DNA from: Rufibacter tibetensis
Lineage (GTDB): Bacteria > Bacteroidota > Bacteroidia > Cytophagales > Hymenobacteraceae
DNA: 64,000 nt
NCBI RefSeq assembly: GCF_001310085.1
Contig: NZ_CP012643.1
Location: 3,207,501-3,271,500, forward strand
Direction: 5' to 3'
Under the pieces are notes generated by a model. It saw only the letters and a list, made by a program, of their open reading frames with translations, was not told where the DNA came from and did no database searches. Position 1 is the first letter of the stretch, and the number at the start of each line of letters is the position of its first letter. A program made the translations under genes and the position numbers. Below are positions 1-9,719 of this stretch, one piece after another.

Positions 1-1576
1 GAAGAATGTACCGTATCGTCCTAAGCACCACCTACCTATTTCCATGAGCCCCGTGAAAGAAGGTGACTTCTCCATGGTGTTCGGGTTCCCGGGCCGCACT
101 ACCCGCTTTATGGCTGGTTCAGGTTTGGGAATGGCCGTAGATCAATCTAATCCCGCCCGAATCAAATTGCGTGAACGCCGCCTGGCGCTGATGAAAGAAG
201 CCATGGATGCCTCACCCGCTGACCGTCTGAAACTGGCTTCCAACTACGCAAGCATCAGCAACTACTACAAATACTTCATCGGGCAGAACGAAGGCATCAA
301 GCGCATGAAAACGCTGGACAAGAAATCCGCTGAAGAGAAAGCTTTCCAGGATTGGGCGAATGCTGAACGTAAGGCGCTTTACGGAAGCGCTCTAGCTGAT
401 ATTAACGCCTCTTACGCCGGGCAACGTACTTATAACCTGTCTTCCATCTACCGCTCTGAGGCCGCTTTGGCACCACAGTTGATTGCGCACGCTTACCAGT
501 ACACCCCGTTGTACAATATGCTCAAGGCGGGTAACGTAGACAAAGCCAAACTGCAGGAACTCACCACAGCGTACAAAGACATGAACAAGGAGTTCTACGC
601 CAGCTACGTGCCGTCTTCTGACCAGAAAATCTTTGCTGAGTTGATGCAGATGTACTACAACGATGTACCCAAAGCACAGCACGCCGATATCTTCAAAGAC
701 CTGACTTCTACGTACAAAGGTGATTTCAGGAAGTGGGCCGCTGATGTATACAGCAAATCACTGCTTTCTTCTGAAGCTAAAGCCAACGCGTTTTTGGCCA
801 ATCCTACCCAAAAGGCCCTGGAAACAGACCCGGCATTCAAATTCATGCGTGCGGTGCAAACCAATTACCAGGACAACATCCTGCCCAAGCTGAACGAGTA
901 CAACGCTGCCTTAGGTAGGGCCAACCGCCTGTACGTAGCTGGTCTGCGCGAAATGCACCCGAACAAAGTGTTCTACCCTGATGCTAACTCTACCCTGCGT
1001 CTGAGCTACGGAACCGTAAAAGACTACGAGCCGCGAGATGGCGTGCAGTACAAGTACTACACTACGCTGCAGGGCATTGCCGAAAAAGAAGACCCTACTA
1101 ACCCAGAGTTCATCGTTCCGGCCAAGTTAATGCAACTGTACAACCAAAAAGACTACGGCCGGTACGGACAGAACGGCGAACTACGCGTGGGCTTCATCAC
1201 CAACAATGACATCACAGGTGGTAACTCCGGTTCACCGGTAATCAACGGGCGTGGTGAGTTGATGGGCTTAGCCTTTGACGGAAACTGGGAAGCCATGACC
1301 GGTGACCTGGTGTTTGACCCTGAGTACAAGCGCTGCATCAACGTAGACATCAAGTACGTGCTCTTCGTGATGGACAAACTGGGCGGTGCCGGTCACCTGG
1401 TGAACGAAATGACCTTGGTAGACAACGGCAACCCGAACACCACTTTTAACCCCGCCATCAATGACATAAAAATGCAGGGCAAGATGGAGATTGAGACCCC
1501 AGAGGGACAGATCAAAATCAAAAAGAAAAAGAACGAGACTAAAATCAAGAAAGAAACGAAGAAGCAAAAAAGCTAA
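1..1576 (+). CDS. S46 family dipeptidyl peptidase (DPP7/DPP11 type), 5' end outside window
   Basis: Serine exopeptidase family that removes dipeptides from peptide N-termini in the periplasm, feeding amino-acid catabolism. The frame is open from base 2, so the start lies upstream; a Met codon at 44 is internal. The segment begins with the family's NVPYRPKHHLPIS and KEGDFSMVFGFPGRT motifs. The GNSGSP motif carries the nucleophile Ser (codon 1226-1228), followed by FDGNWEAMTGD. The Gly 18 residues after that Ser is the position that is Arg in Asp/Glu-specific DPP11, so a DPP7-like preference is inferred. The His and Asp of the triad should lie upstream of the window. The last 30 or so residues form an unusual Lys-rich tail. 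Family call firm, specificity tentative. Confidence 0.93.
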   Translation, partial: KNVPYRPKHHLPISMSPVKEGDFSMVFGFPGRTTRFMAGSGLGMAVDQSNPARIKLRERRLALMKEAMDASPADRLKLASNYASISNYYKYFIGQNEGIKRMKTLDKKSAEEKAFQDWANAERKALYGSALADINASYAGQRTYNLSSIYRSEAALAPQLIAHAYQYTPLYNMLKAGNVDKAKLQELTTAYKDMNKEFYASYVPSSDQKIFAELMQMYYNDVPKAQHADIFKDLTSTYKGDFRKWAADVYSKSLLSSEAKANAFLANPTQKALETDPAFKFMRAVQTNYQDNILPKLNEYNAALGRANRLYVAGLREMHPNKVFYPDANSTLRLSYGTVKDYEPRDGVQYKYYTTLQGIAEKEDPTNPEFIVPAKLMQLYNQKDYGRYGQNGELRVGFITNNDITGGNSGSPVINGRGELMGLAFDGNWEAMTGDLVFDPEYKRCINVDIKYVLFVMDKLGGAGHLVNEMTLVDNGNPNTTFNPAINDIKMQGKMEIETPEGQIKIKKKKNETKIKKETKKQKS

Positions 1577-1610
1577 GTCGTTTCAAGCCTCTTTTCTGAT
1601 TAACAGCCAA

Positions 1611-1640
1611 AAACGCCCGGAGACTCTCCGGGCGTTTTTT
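1611..1640 (+). terminator. Rho-independent terminator of the S46 peptidase gene
   Basis: Perfect 12-bp stem (AAACGCCCGGAG at 1611-1622 with its complement at 1626-1637), 3-nt loop ACT, and a T-run ending at 1640. It starts 35 bases after the stop codon. Confidence 0.9.
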
Positions 1641-2049
1641 GTGCTTTATGTCGTTTAGAAAACTGAGCAAAGGATTCAAAGGAGGAGCAAATCTAAAGGG
1701 AGTCGACAACCTTCGTGGAGAAGAAGCCAGAAAATTGTACTTACAATGCACATAGCGTAGTAACTGCTCACATTTTCCCCACTGCCTGTTCTTACATTAC
1801 TTCCCCGTGGATTTGGCAGTTGCCTTACATTGTGGGTTGTAAGAAGTAGTTTCAGTGAAAGGGAGTGAAAAAGTAAGGGTCAGGCAGGCTTAAGCTGGCT
1901 ATTAGAGAGTAGCGAAGTAAGGGTTTTCTTTATATAGTAAGTGTAAGCGGCATATTCAGTTCATTAAATATAGCAAATAACAATATAAAGTAAGAGCTAT
2001 TTTATTAAGTATTCCGTAGAAGGAAGCACCCATTAATTTTCTTCCGCCT
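1641..2049. other. Intergenic region without a recognised gene
   Basis: About 400 bases between the terminator and the next gene. No convincing coding frame. There is a loose inverted repeat, TTCTTACA (around 1790) with TGTAAGAA (around 1838). A TAATTTTC at about 2033-2040, close to the next start, is one base away from the Bacteroidota -7 consensus TAnnTTTG and could be the promoter of the following pair, but this is weak. Confidence 0.5.
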
Positions 2050-2886
2050 ATGCTCCAACTGCTACGCTACAGCTTGTTGCTAACTTGTTTGTGTTTCCCT
2101 TTACACAGTTGGGGACAAATTAATAATTCAGCCGTAGGTGCAAGAGCCGTGAGCCTGGGTGGTGCAGCCGTTACTTCATCAGATGTTTGGGCATTGAGCA
2201 ACAATCCAGCAGGCATTGCGGCCTTAAAACAGCTGGAGTTGGGTGCTTATGCCCATAACCGCTTCTCTCTTAAGGAACTCACTACGGTAGGATTGCTGGC
2301 TGCGTACCCACTTGTAAAATTCGGAACGATAGGCGTAGATGTGCAGCGCTTCGGGGGTGAATTGTATAACGAGCAGCGGTTAGGAATTGGCTTGGCGCAT
2401 CAACTGGGAGTGGTTCGCCTGGGCCTAAAGGCTGATATGCTGCAGGTGCGGGTGAAGGAGTGGGGCAGCCGGAAAGCCGTGGCATTGAGCATGGGAATCC
2501 AGTCTGAGGTAGTGCCCGGTCTTACTTTTGGAGCGCACATCTATAATATCAATCAAGCCAAATTAGCGGAGTTTGAAGACGAGCGTGTGCCCACCGTCAT
2601 GAAGATAGGCTTGGGTTTTCAGGCGGCCACGAAGGTTTTGTTGGTAGTAGAGGCCGAGAAAGAGTTGGAGCATCTGGTAGCGGTGAAAGGTGGAATTGAA
2701 TACCAAATACTACCAGCACTAGGGCTTAGGACTGGATTTAACACCAGCTCTAAATCAGGTACCGCGGGCGTAGACGTCAGGTTCAAACAATTTCAGGTGG
2801 CGTACGCCTTGGGTGCCCAGAGCCAGTTGGGTCTCAGCAACTACTTGTCTCTAGGGTACCAACTGAAAAAGGAGCAGCAGCCATGA
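2050..2886 (+). CDS. PorV/PorQ-like outer-membrane beta-barrel protein
   Basis: 278 residues with an N-terminal signal peptide (hydrophobic LLRYSLLLTCLCFPLHSWGQ, cleavage probably after about residue 22). The mature start, NNSAVGARAVSLGGAAVTSSDVWALSNNPAG, is the hallmark of the PorV/PorQ/FadL-like barrel family: a small-residue N-terminal plug followed by alternating beta-strands. Some members serve type IX secretion, but many paralogs have no known role, so function is not assigned here. The stop overlaps the start of the next gene in an ATGA (2883-2886), so the two are translationally coupled and probably act together at the outer membrane. Confidence 0.75.
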   Translation: MLQLLRYSLLLTCLCFPLHSWGQINNSAVGARAVSLGGAAVTSSDVWALSNNPAGIAALKQLELGAYAHNRFSLKELTTVGLLAAYPLVKFGTIGVDVQRFGGELYNEQRLGIGLAHQLGVVRLGLKADMLQVRVKEWGSRKAVALSMGIQSEVVPGLTFGAHIYNINQAKLAEFEDERVPTVMKIGLGFQAATKVLLVVEAEKELEHLVAVKGGIEYQILPALGLRTGFNTSSKSGTAGVDVRFKQFQVAYALGAQSQLGLSNYLSLGYQLKKEQQP

Positions 2887-4964
2887 AGTACTGTTTCTGG
2901 CTTGCTTTCCTGATTATAGGTCTGAAGCAAAATGCCATTGGGCAAGAAGTGCCGCATCCTGCAGTAGATGTGGAGTTGCTGGTACAGGAGCTTTTCGCAC
3001 AGCAGGATGATGAGAACACCGTCGCCTACGAGGATCTATACGAAACCCTGCTTCAGTATTACCGCCAACCTTTGGACCTGAACCGAGCTTCCCGCGAGGA
3101 ACTCCGCAGTCTCTTCCTCCTCTCCGAAGGGCAAATCTCGGCGCTCCTGCAGCACATTCAGGACAATGGCCGTTTGATTAGCCTGTATGAACTGCAAGCC
3201 ATTCCCGGGTTTGATCTTATCACCGTTCGGCGGCTGTTGCCATTTGTGACGGTACAATCGCTAGGGCAGATTGGGCAGCGCTCTTGGCGGGAACGCCTCA
3301 AAAACGCCGACAACCATTCTTTGCTTTTAAGGTATGATCGTACTCTGCAGGAGCGCCGTGGCTACACGGCGCCCGAGGGCCGTTCCACAACCCGTTACCT
3401 GGGGTCGCCGGATAAATACCTGCTCCGTTACCGCCTCAGCCATCCGCGCCATTTTAGTTTTGGCCTCACCGCTGAGAAGGATGCCGGTGAGCCCTTCACC
3501 TGGAACACCAGGCAACGGCTCTACGGATTTGATTTCCTCTCGGCGCACGCCCAGTTATATAACCGAGGAGCCTTCAAAACCATTGCGGTAGGTGATTACC
3601 AGTTGCAGTTTGGACAGGGACTGTTGCTTTCCAGTGGTTTTAGCATAGGCAAGGGCAGCGAGACCATTACCACCGTTCGGCGCAGCCAATTAGGAATACG
3701 ACCCCACACGTCCAGCTTGGAAACAAACTTCTTTAGAGGCGTTGCGGCCACCCACCGTTGGCGCAGGCTGGAGTCCACCCTTTTCTACTCTACCCGCAGA
3801 GTAGATGCGTCAGCTGGCGATGCTTTAATGGAAAATACCACTTTGCTGACCTTAGGTGGACTGCAAACCTCAGGCCTGCACCGTACCCCAACTGAATTGG
3901 CCAATCGTCAGCGGGCGCGGGAACAAGTATATGGAGGTAATATGACGTACCGGAATCCGCAGCAAACCTTCAGCGTGGGGATAACCGCTGTGCACACCTT
4001 CTTTGATGTAGCCTTGCAACAGAAAACGCAACCCTATAATCTATACACCTTTAGGGGTAGCCAGAATACAGCCGTAGGCCTGCATTACAGCTATCTCTGG
4101 CAGAATTTCAACTTCTTCGGAGAAACGGCGCGTTCTGGCAATGGTGGGTTGGGTACGGTGAACGGAGTACTGGCGAGTTTGTCAGAGAAAGTGGAGCTGG
4201 CCATTTTGTATCGCTACTACGCCAAAGATTTCCAAACCCATTATGGGGCAGCTTTCGGCGAAGGAAGCCGAAACCAGAATGAGAGTGGGCTCTACACAGG
4301 GCTTAAACTGAAATTGAGCAACCGCTGGCAATTGACTGGCTACTATGACCGCTTTGCTTTTCCCTGGCTCCGCTACCGCGTAGATGCTCCCTCCACCGGC
4401 GAAGAATACCTGCTGCGTCTGCAATTCATGCCTTCTAAAACTACGCTGCTTTACGGCCAGTACCAGTATGAGCGCAAAGCCCGTAATGAAATCATAGCAG
4501 GCGAAGCATTACGACACGTCACCGATACCCACGCGCATCGTTACCTGCTGTTGCTGGACGTTAGCCCACTGCCTTCTCTGCGGTTGCGCTCCAGAATTCA
4601 GTCAAGCCAGTTCCGGCAAACCGGGCCTCGCCACACCGGCTATTTCACGGCACAAGATGTAAGTTGGGAGCACAGCAACACACGCCTTAGCGCCCGTTAC
4701 GCCCTCTTTGATACCGATGATTACGATACCCGCCTCTATGTGCCGGAGCAGGATGTGCTGTATGGGTTTTCCATTCCGGTTTTCACCGGCCGGGGCACCC
4801 ACCTGTACTTGTTGGCCCAGCAACGCCTGACCCGTCACCTGGATTTCTGGTTCAAGCTCGGCCATACCCACTATCGGAGACAAAACACCATCAGTTCGGG
4901 CTTGGAGCAGATTCAAGGTTCCAAACGCACCGATGTGCGGGTGCAGGCACGTTACCGTTTTTAA
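2883..4964 (+). CDS. Exported helix-hairpin-helix plus beta-barrel protein
   Basis: 693 residues. A signal peptide (MKYCFWLAFLIIGLKQNAIG) is followed by an N-terminal region with ComEA-like helix-hairpin-helix repeats (LNRASREELRSLFLLSEGQI and LYELQAIPGFDLITVRRLLP, about residues 60-120). The rest, about 150-693, is rich in alternating aromatic/polar beta-strands (for example QYQYERKARN) and ends RTDVRVQARYRF, a C-terminal aromatic typical of outer-membrane barrels. Bacteroidota encode such proteins widely and they are often annotated as ComEA-like, but a DNA-uptake role is unproven. Its start overlaps the upstream PorV/Q-like gene by 4 nt, suggesting a two-gene outer-membrane unit. Confidence 0.7.
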   Translation: MKYCFWLAFLIIGLKQNAIGQEVPHPAVDVELLVQELFAQQDDENTVAYEDLYETLLQYYRQPLDLNRASREELRSLFLLSEGQISALLQHIQDNGRLISLYELQAIPGFDLITVRRLLPFVTVQSLGQIGQRSWRERLKNADNHSLLLRYDRTLQERRGYTAPEGRSTTRYLGSPDKYLLRYRLSHPRHFSFGLTAEKDAGEPFTWNTRQRLYGFDFLSAHAQLYNRGAFKTIAVGDYQLQFGQGLLLSSGFSIGKGSETITTVRRSQLGIRPHTSSLETNFFRGVAATHRWRRLESTLFYSTRRVDASAGDALMENTTLLTLGGLQTSGLHRTPTELANRQRAREQVYGGNMTYRNPQQTFSVGITAVHTFFDVALQQKTQPYNLYTFRGSQNTAVGLHYSYLWQNFNFFGETARSGNGGLGTVNGVLASLSEKVELAILYRYYAKDFQTHYGAAFGEGSRNQNESGLYTGLKLKLSNRWQLTGYYDRFAFPWLRYRVDAPSTGEEYLLRLQFMPSKTTLLYGQYQYERKARNEIIAGEALRHVTDTHAHRYLLLLDVSPLPSLRLRSRIQSSQFRQTGPRHTGYFTAQDVSWEHSNTRLSARYALFDTDDYDTRLYVPEQDVLYGFSIPVFTGRGTHLYLLAQQRLTRHLDFWFKLGHTHYRRQNTISSGLEQIQGSKRTDVRVQARYRF

Positions 4965-5000
4965 GGGGTTTTTCAGAAATCGGGCTAAGACACAAATGCA

Positions 5001-6561
5001 CTAGTTAGAAGAAGTAGTTTTGATTTCGCTGGGTTCACCGCCCATAAAATGGTTAGGTGCAAAAGCAGATGGCTCAATCAAATAGACATAGGAATTCAAC
5101 CTATAAGGTAAAATGTAGTTCCTGTCAAAACCCTTAAGCAATTTAGCCGGATACGGGAGCCATTCTACTGCAATCTTAAATTGCGAGATCAGAAGGACTG
5201 GCTTTTTCTGTCGTTTAGATAAAACCATTGCCCAACTGATAAATTGAGAGGGCGTAAGGCGGTGATCAAGGGAAGGGTTCACTTCAAAATACGTGCTGTA
5301 CCTTCCCAAAGACAAGAAATAAATGGGCTGGTCTAAATAGGCTACAACGGTAGAGGCGTGCGCATCATTGGTAGAGGCTAATAGGTAACTGCCGGGTAGT
5401 TCCCTAATAAAGGAGGCTACATCTTTCGCATTGAAGAATTTATACCGGTAATCCATATAATTGGCAAAAAGCCCAACAAAGAATTGAATAAAAATGCCTC
5501 CTGTAAGAAGAGCAAGAAGCGGTCTTTGCCATAACGCTCCTGTTTTTAGGCTAATCCTTTTTGGTGACGCAGCACCTTTGGAGTTGTAGTAACTGCTAAT
5601 CCAGATGAGGGCTAAGGTGAAGATGAAAAAGTGAGCGTGGTGCCGGAGGTAGGATTCGTATTTGAAACCAAAAAAGTAAAATAGAGCAGAGAACAGGAGA
5701 AGGAGGCAGATTAAAAGCCGCTTCTGCTGAAAAAAGAATAACGAGGCAATACCAACCAAGCATTGACAGAGGGATTTCAAAAGCTGTCCTTAAGAGGGAA
5801 GTATTCCAGAAATGAAAAGTAAACTCAGGAATAGGAATGAAGGCCTGCCATACTCTTGTGCCCGCCTGTTGAATCATGTAAGGATCAATAAAGGGAGTTC
5901 CTATTTTTAAATAATAAGTAATACTCCAGAAAGAGAAAGCGCAGCATAGTGCCCAAACCGCAAAGCCAATGGCAACATCCCTGGTGGATGGTTTAAGAAC
6001 ATCAGAGGTGGTTTTGAACAAGCCTGTGGCTTCAGCAAAAAGCAAAAGTCCCAGCACCCCGGAAAAGAACAACCCAAAGAGATGGGTTTGGGCGTTTACT
6101 CCCAATAGAAAGATGTACCAATACCAGTTTCTAAACCTTGTGGGGTAAAGAGTACAGAGCAAAAATGTGGTAAAGAGCTCCAAAGCATACAAACGACTGA
6201 TGACCCCGTATTCAAACAAACCATAATACCCAAAGCAGAATAGTAGGCGAATGAACCAGTGAAAAGGAGCATACCTTAAAAACACATAGACAAAGCCGAT
6301 GGCAAAGGAAAACTGGGCGGCTTGCAGTGTCCACAGCTCACGAGTGAACCTTGTAATCACAAACAGGAGGCTATACCACAGGTTAGGATGCCCCTCAAAC
6401 CCTTTATTGTATAGTAACTCACTGTAGGAGTCACTGTAAAGAGCTAAAAGCCAAGGTTCGGTTTCATCAAACCACAGCTCATGATGCCGCATTAAGAAAG
6501 CTAAAACTAGCCCATACAGTAAAGTGAACAACAGGGCAAAAGAAGGCCTGCTCAAATGCAT
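5001..6561 (-). pseudogene. Multi-pass membrane glycosyltransferase-like (GT39-type) gene, frameshifted
   Basis: Two overlapping minus-strand frames (6588-5596 and 5780-5001) together make one protein of about 518 residues. The first carries RHHELWFDETEPWLLAL (a GT-C style first-loop acidic motif) and several hydrophobic segments; the second continues with more membrane segments and a soluble C-terminal domain. The switch falls in SMLG/IASLFFFQQK, exactly at a tandem TTGGTTGG (plus strand CCAACCAA, 5752-5759); removing one TTGG restores the frame. The start is best placed at 6561, 1 nt after the stop of the upstream FAD gene with an AGAGG just before it. It probably transfers a lipid-linked sugar in the envelope; the substrate is unknown. 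Confidence 0.7.
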
Positions 6562-6562
6562 G

Positions 6563-8146
6563 CTACCTCTCATTGGCAGAATGTTCATGATACTCCTGTT
6601 CTGTGTTCACCTCCCAGAGGTTAGCCTTATCCGTTCTTCCCGCTGCAATATTTTCTACCGCCAGCATAGCAGTAAGCATTGAATGATCCTGGTTATTGTA
6701 TTTGTGCATACCGTTACGGCCTACCAAGAATAGGTTTTCAATACCATCAAGGAAAGCCTGTACTTTCGGAAAATCGTTGTAAGAACCAAAGTGAGCTGGG
6801 TACGCTTTCGGCATTTTAACCACTGTGCCGTCCAATACCTGGTCAGCGGATATAATGCCTAGTTTTTGTAGTTCATCTATCGCCAATTGCTGCAAATCAG
6901 CCTCGGTCATACGCCAGAGCTCGTCTTCTTCCTGGCAGAAATATTCCACGCCTAACCAAACTTTATCAGGATCAGTGACCAGATAGGGGCTCCAGTTATT
7001 AAACAGCTGAAGGCGGCCGGCCTGTACATCTGGTTCCTGAATGTAAATCCAGTTGTCCTGGATGAGACGGTCATTCTCTTGCTGTATGGCCAGTTTGTTT
7101 AACAATAACCCCACTGAGATGAAGTTGCGGTACGGAAGATGCTTCGCAATTTCTTGGACTTCAGAAGGAACTACTTCTCCCAAGGCCTGTATCAGGCTGC
7201 GGATGGGCATGGTGGAAACCACGTACTCAGGTTGAATTTGGTAGGTAGCACCAGTCAATGTTTCCTGAATGGTGGCAGAGGCAATTCGGTGTTCCTTCAA
7301 TTCCAACCTTACTACTTTTTGCTGCATGTGTACTTCGCCGCCCTGGTCTTGGATCTGCCGTGTAACTACTTCCCACAGGTGCCCTGGCCCTAACTTGGGG
7401 TAAAGGAACTGCTCAATCAAAGAAGTTTCTGTTTTCTTATGAGTGAAATCTGCTGATGGGGAGAAAAACTGCTGCCGCAGAAAGTGTCTTACAGCTTGGG
7501 TGATAGAGAGCGCCTTGATCCGCTGAGCACCCCACTCGGCACTTATTTCCTGGCAGGGCACACCCCACACTTTTTCTGTGTAGGCTTTGAAAAACGTCTG
7601 GTACAGGTGCTTGCCAAATCGATTGATGAAGAATTCTTCCAAGTTCTTCTCTTCCTTGATAAGCCGCACCACTTGCTTTAAGTAGCTGAAGACCGCTTTG
7701 GTAGACCACCCAATTCCTAATTGGGAAAGAGTGCCAACTGAAAAGGATAGCGGATAGTCAAAGAACTGACGCCGGAAGAAAATACGTAACTTGCGCTGAC
7801 GCAGCAGCATGACATTGTCTCCTGCAGATTTATCATAAGCAGAAACCGTGGGGATGGAACGGCTTTTTCCACGGTAGTTAAGGGCACCAATGGTTTGCCC
7901 CGGTTCCAGTTGCAGCGGCAGAATAGAAAGCCACCAATCCATCACGCGATCTGATTTGGAGAAGAAGCGATGCCATCCAATGTCCATCCGGTTGCCTTTG
8001 TAATTGATAGTGGCAGAGATTCCCCCAATCCGGTCTGTGGCTTCCACCACGTAAGGGTGCACTTGGGAATGTTGTAAAAATTCATGGGCAGGGGTTAAAC
8101 CGGCCGGACCAGCCCCGATAATAAGAGCTGTAGTGGGAGACGACAT
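6563..8146 (-). CDS. NAD(P)/FAD-dependent oxidoreductase (UDP-galactopyranose mutase/amine oxidase-like fold)
   Basis: 527 residues. The N-terminal dinucleotide-binding motif [14 protein letters not shown] (residues 7-20) and [15 protein letters not shown] identify the FAD-binding domain. The C-terminal [18 protein letters not shown] matches the second FAD-contact region of protoporphyrinogen-oxidase/Glf-like proteins. Relatives are often encoded with glycosyltransferases and polysaccharide genes, but the reaction is unknown. It heads a minus-strand pair with the frameshifted GT-C-like gene (1-nt gap) and has a strong promoter upstream. The TPA after the glycine motif is slightly unusual (TAA is typical). 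Confidence 0.8.
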   Translation of the reverse strand: MSSPTTALIIGAGPAGLTPAHEFLQHSQVHPYVVEATDRIGGISATINYKGNRMDIGWHRFFSKSDRVMDWWLSILPLQLEPGQTIGALNYRGKSRSIPTVSAYDKSAGDNVMLLRQRKLRIFFRRQFFDYPLSFSVGTLSQLGIGWSTKAVFSYLKQVVRLIKEEKNLEEFFINRFGKHLYQTFFKAYTEKVWGVPCQEISAEWGAQRIKALSITQAVRHFLRQQFFSPSADFTHKKTETSLIEQFLYPKLGPGHLWEVVTRQIQDQGGEVHMQQKVVRLELKEHRIASATIQETLTGATYQIQPEYVVSTMPIRSLIQALGEVVPSEVQEIAKHLPYRNFISVGLLLNKLAIQQENDRLIQDNWIYIQEPDVQAGRLQLFNNWSPYLVTDPDKVWLGVEYFCQEEDELWRMTEADLQQLAIDELQKLGIISADQVLDGTVVKMPKAYPAHFGSYNDFPKVQAFLDGIENLFLVGRNGMHKYNNQDHSMLTAMLAVENIAAGRTDKANLWEVNTEQEYHEHSANER

Positions 8147-8165
8147 AAGAGCAGTATAAGCTCTT

Positions 8166-8196
8166 CAAAGATAGTAGGGAAAAGGGGTATGCCAAA
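8166..8196 (-). promoter_or_regulatory. Bacteroidota-type promoter of the FAD oxidoreductase gene
   Basis: On the minus strand TTTG (8196-8193), a 19-base spacer and TATCTTTG (8173-8166) match the Bacteroidota sigma consensus. Transcription would start near 8160, about 13 nt before the ATG at 8146. Confidence 0.75.
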
Positions 8197-8350
8197 GACT
8201 TCAGGTGAAGCAACAGGGGAGGAGGTAGCTTTTGTAAAAAGGTGCTGGATAAAGTTGATATATATACTCCAGGGTTGATGGCGAAACCTGGTTCATGCTG
8301 TTGTAGAAGGAGGGAATAGGATTGCTTTCTGAAAGGAGATAGAAGAAGAA

Positions 8351-8390
8351 CCGTTTAGAGCTCGTTTTTTAAAGAATGGGCTCTAAACGG
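8351..8390 (-). terminator. Hairpin downstream of sigZ
   Basis: An 11-bp perfect stem (CCGTTTAGAGC at 8351-8361 with 8380-8390), 18-nt loop. It lies 20 bases past the sigZ stop. No strong T-run follows on the minus strand, so termination is likely rather than certain. Confidence 0.55.
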
Positions 8391-8410
8391 AGGTGAAAAG
8401 AAATTACGGA

Positions 8411-9040
8411 TTAACTTTTACACTGCTGTAAGGCTTGGCAATCTGATCTGATCTCAGCGCTAATAAGGCGACCCTGCCGATCCAGTTCTAAGTGGCAACA
8501 CTCCAGGAATACAGCTTTTAGTTTCTCGCGCCCCCGTTGCACACGGGACTTAGCGCCAGAAAGAGAAAGTCCTAACCGGTTTGCAATCTCCTGCTGCGGC
8601 ACACCTTCCAGGTCACTCAGGCGCAAAGGTTCGGCATATTCAGGAGGCAATAGTTGAAGCAGCGGCAGTACGCAATCTGCTAATTCCTGAACCGGACTGG
8701 TTATGGAAGCAGGAGCGGGTAAATCAATTTCTTCTTCCAGGGAAGTTTCCCGCTGACGGGCACGATAGAAGTCATGGACCGTATGCCGGGTAATTTCGTA
8801 AAGCCATGCCCGTACGTTTCGCACCTTCGGCAAGGACTCACAATGGGCGTGCACCTTTAGTAAGACTTGCTGGGAAAGGTCCTCCGCATCGGCTTGGTTT
8901 GGAACACGTTTACGGATGAAGCCTTGTAGGGCCTCCTGGTAGGTTAGGAATACGGGTGCCACAGCCGCGCAAGGGTCTTGTGCCGTTATAGAATTACAAG
9001 CGGTATTGGTAGTCATGCAGGAATCAGAAGCAGGACACAT
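8411..9040 (-). CDS. sigZ: RNA polymerase sigma factor, SigZ-like (ECF type)
   Basis: 209 residues. The sigma region 2 helix (ADAEDLSQQVLLKVHAHCESLP, then VRNVRAWLYEITRHTVHDFYR) and the region 4 helix-turn-helix (LEGVPQQEIANRLGLSLSGAKSRVQRGREKLK) are clear. The short C-terminal extension with ECC, a DRQGR segment and a further two Cys (SDCQALQQC) is typical of the SigZ subgroup and might sense metal or redox, which is inference. Neighbouring GNAT and ArsI/CadI-like genes point the same way. An upstream Met-rich start (MCPASDSCMTT) leaves two choices; residue 9 (Met) is equally possible. Confidence 0.85.
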   Translation of the reverse strand: MCPASDSCMTTNTACNSITAQDPCAAVAPVFLTYQEALQGFIRKRVPNQADAEDLSQQVLLKVHAHCESLPKVRNVRAWLYEITRHTVHDFYRARQRETSLEEEIDLPAPASITSPVQELADCVLPLLQLLPPEYAEPLRLSDLEGVPQQEIANRLGLSLSGAKSRVQRGREKLKAVFLECCHLELDRQGRLISAEIRSDCQALQQCKS

Positions 9041-9065
9041 ATAGTTTAGTGATTAGTAGGGTTCG

Positions 9066-9100
9066 TTCTGAGCCTATTTTCTAAAAGATGGGCTTAGAAC
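9066..9100 (-). terminator. Hairpin downstream of the GNAT gene
   Basis: GTTCTGAGCC pairs with GGCTTAGAAC across a loop containing TTTTCTAAAA, giving a 10-bp stem with one G-T pair. It lies just past the stop of the GNAT gene (9110) on the minus strand and resembles the hairpin after sigZ. Confidence 0.5.
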
Positions 9101-9109
9101 AAAAATTAG

Positions 9110-9619
9110 TTAAACTCCCACAATAGCGCTTCGGCGCTCTAAAAGAAAAGTGTCCCGCCACTGGCCTCTTAGTTGCCCTAGTCGCTCACGCAAGCCCACT
9201 ATTCTGAATCCGCATTTCTGGTGCAGCGCCACACTTCCCTCATTTTCTTTCAAGATGCCAGCTTGCAAAGTCCATATACCATGGGTTTCTGAGGAAGTGA
9301 TCAGCTCTTGGAGCAGAACCTTTCCTAGCCCCTTGCCCCTTTGTTCCTCATCTATATAGACACTTACTTCAGCTACGCCCCCGTACACGCATCTTCCTGA
9401 TACCGGACTGAGAGCAGCCCAGCCAGCCACCTCCTCGTCAGGGGTTGAAATGATCAAGCGGCTATGAGAAAGGTGCCCGGTATTCCATTTTTCCCAATCC
9501 GGAGCCGAGGTTTCTAAGGTAGCATTCTGGGTAAGTATTCCCTGTTCGTAAATAGCCTTCACGCGGGAATAGTGGGCTTCCAACAAAGGCTGTATAGAGA
9601 CGGAGGTAAGTGTTTCCAT
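9110..9619 (-). CDS. GNAT family N-acetyltransferase (phosphinothricin/methionine-sulfoximine acetyltransferase-like)
   Basis: 169 residues, the usual size of the Pat/MnaT group. The acetyl-CoA binding motif A is visible as AEVSVYIDEEQRGKGLGKVLLQELI, followed by the motif-B-like SVALHQKCGFRIVGLRERLGQ and WRDTFLLER. Opening residues (VKAIYEQGILTQNATLET) match the family's substrate region. Such enzymes N-acetylate toxic or unusual amino acids, including phosphinothricin, and organoarsenicals in some subfamilies. The ArsI-like neighbour makes an organoarsenical link possible but unproven. Confidence 0.85.
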   Translation of the reverse strand: METLTSVSIQPLLEAHYSRVKAIYEQGILTQNATLETSAPDWEKWNTGHLSHSRLIISTPDEEVAGWAALSPVSGRCVYGGVAEVSVYIDEEQRGKGLGKVLLQELITSSETHGIWTLQAGILKENEGSVALHQKCGFRIVGLRERLGQLRGQWRDTFLLERRSAIVGV

Positions 9620-9719
9620 GGCGTTTTTGTTTTATATACCCCTAAATTGCTGTGGTTTTTGCTGGTTCCTGGGTGCAGCAAGTTGGGGCGCAGTAGGCAG
9701 TTTCCTGAGCCGCGCCGCA

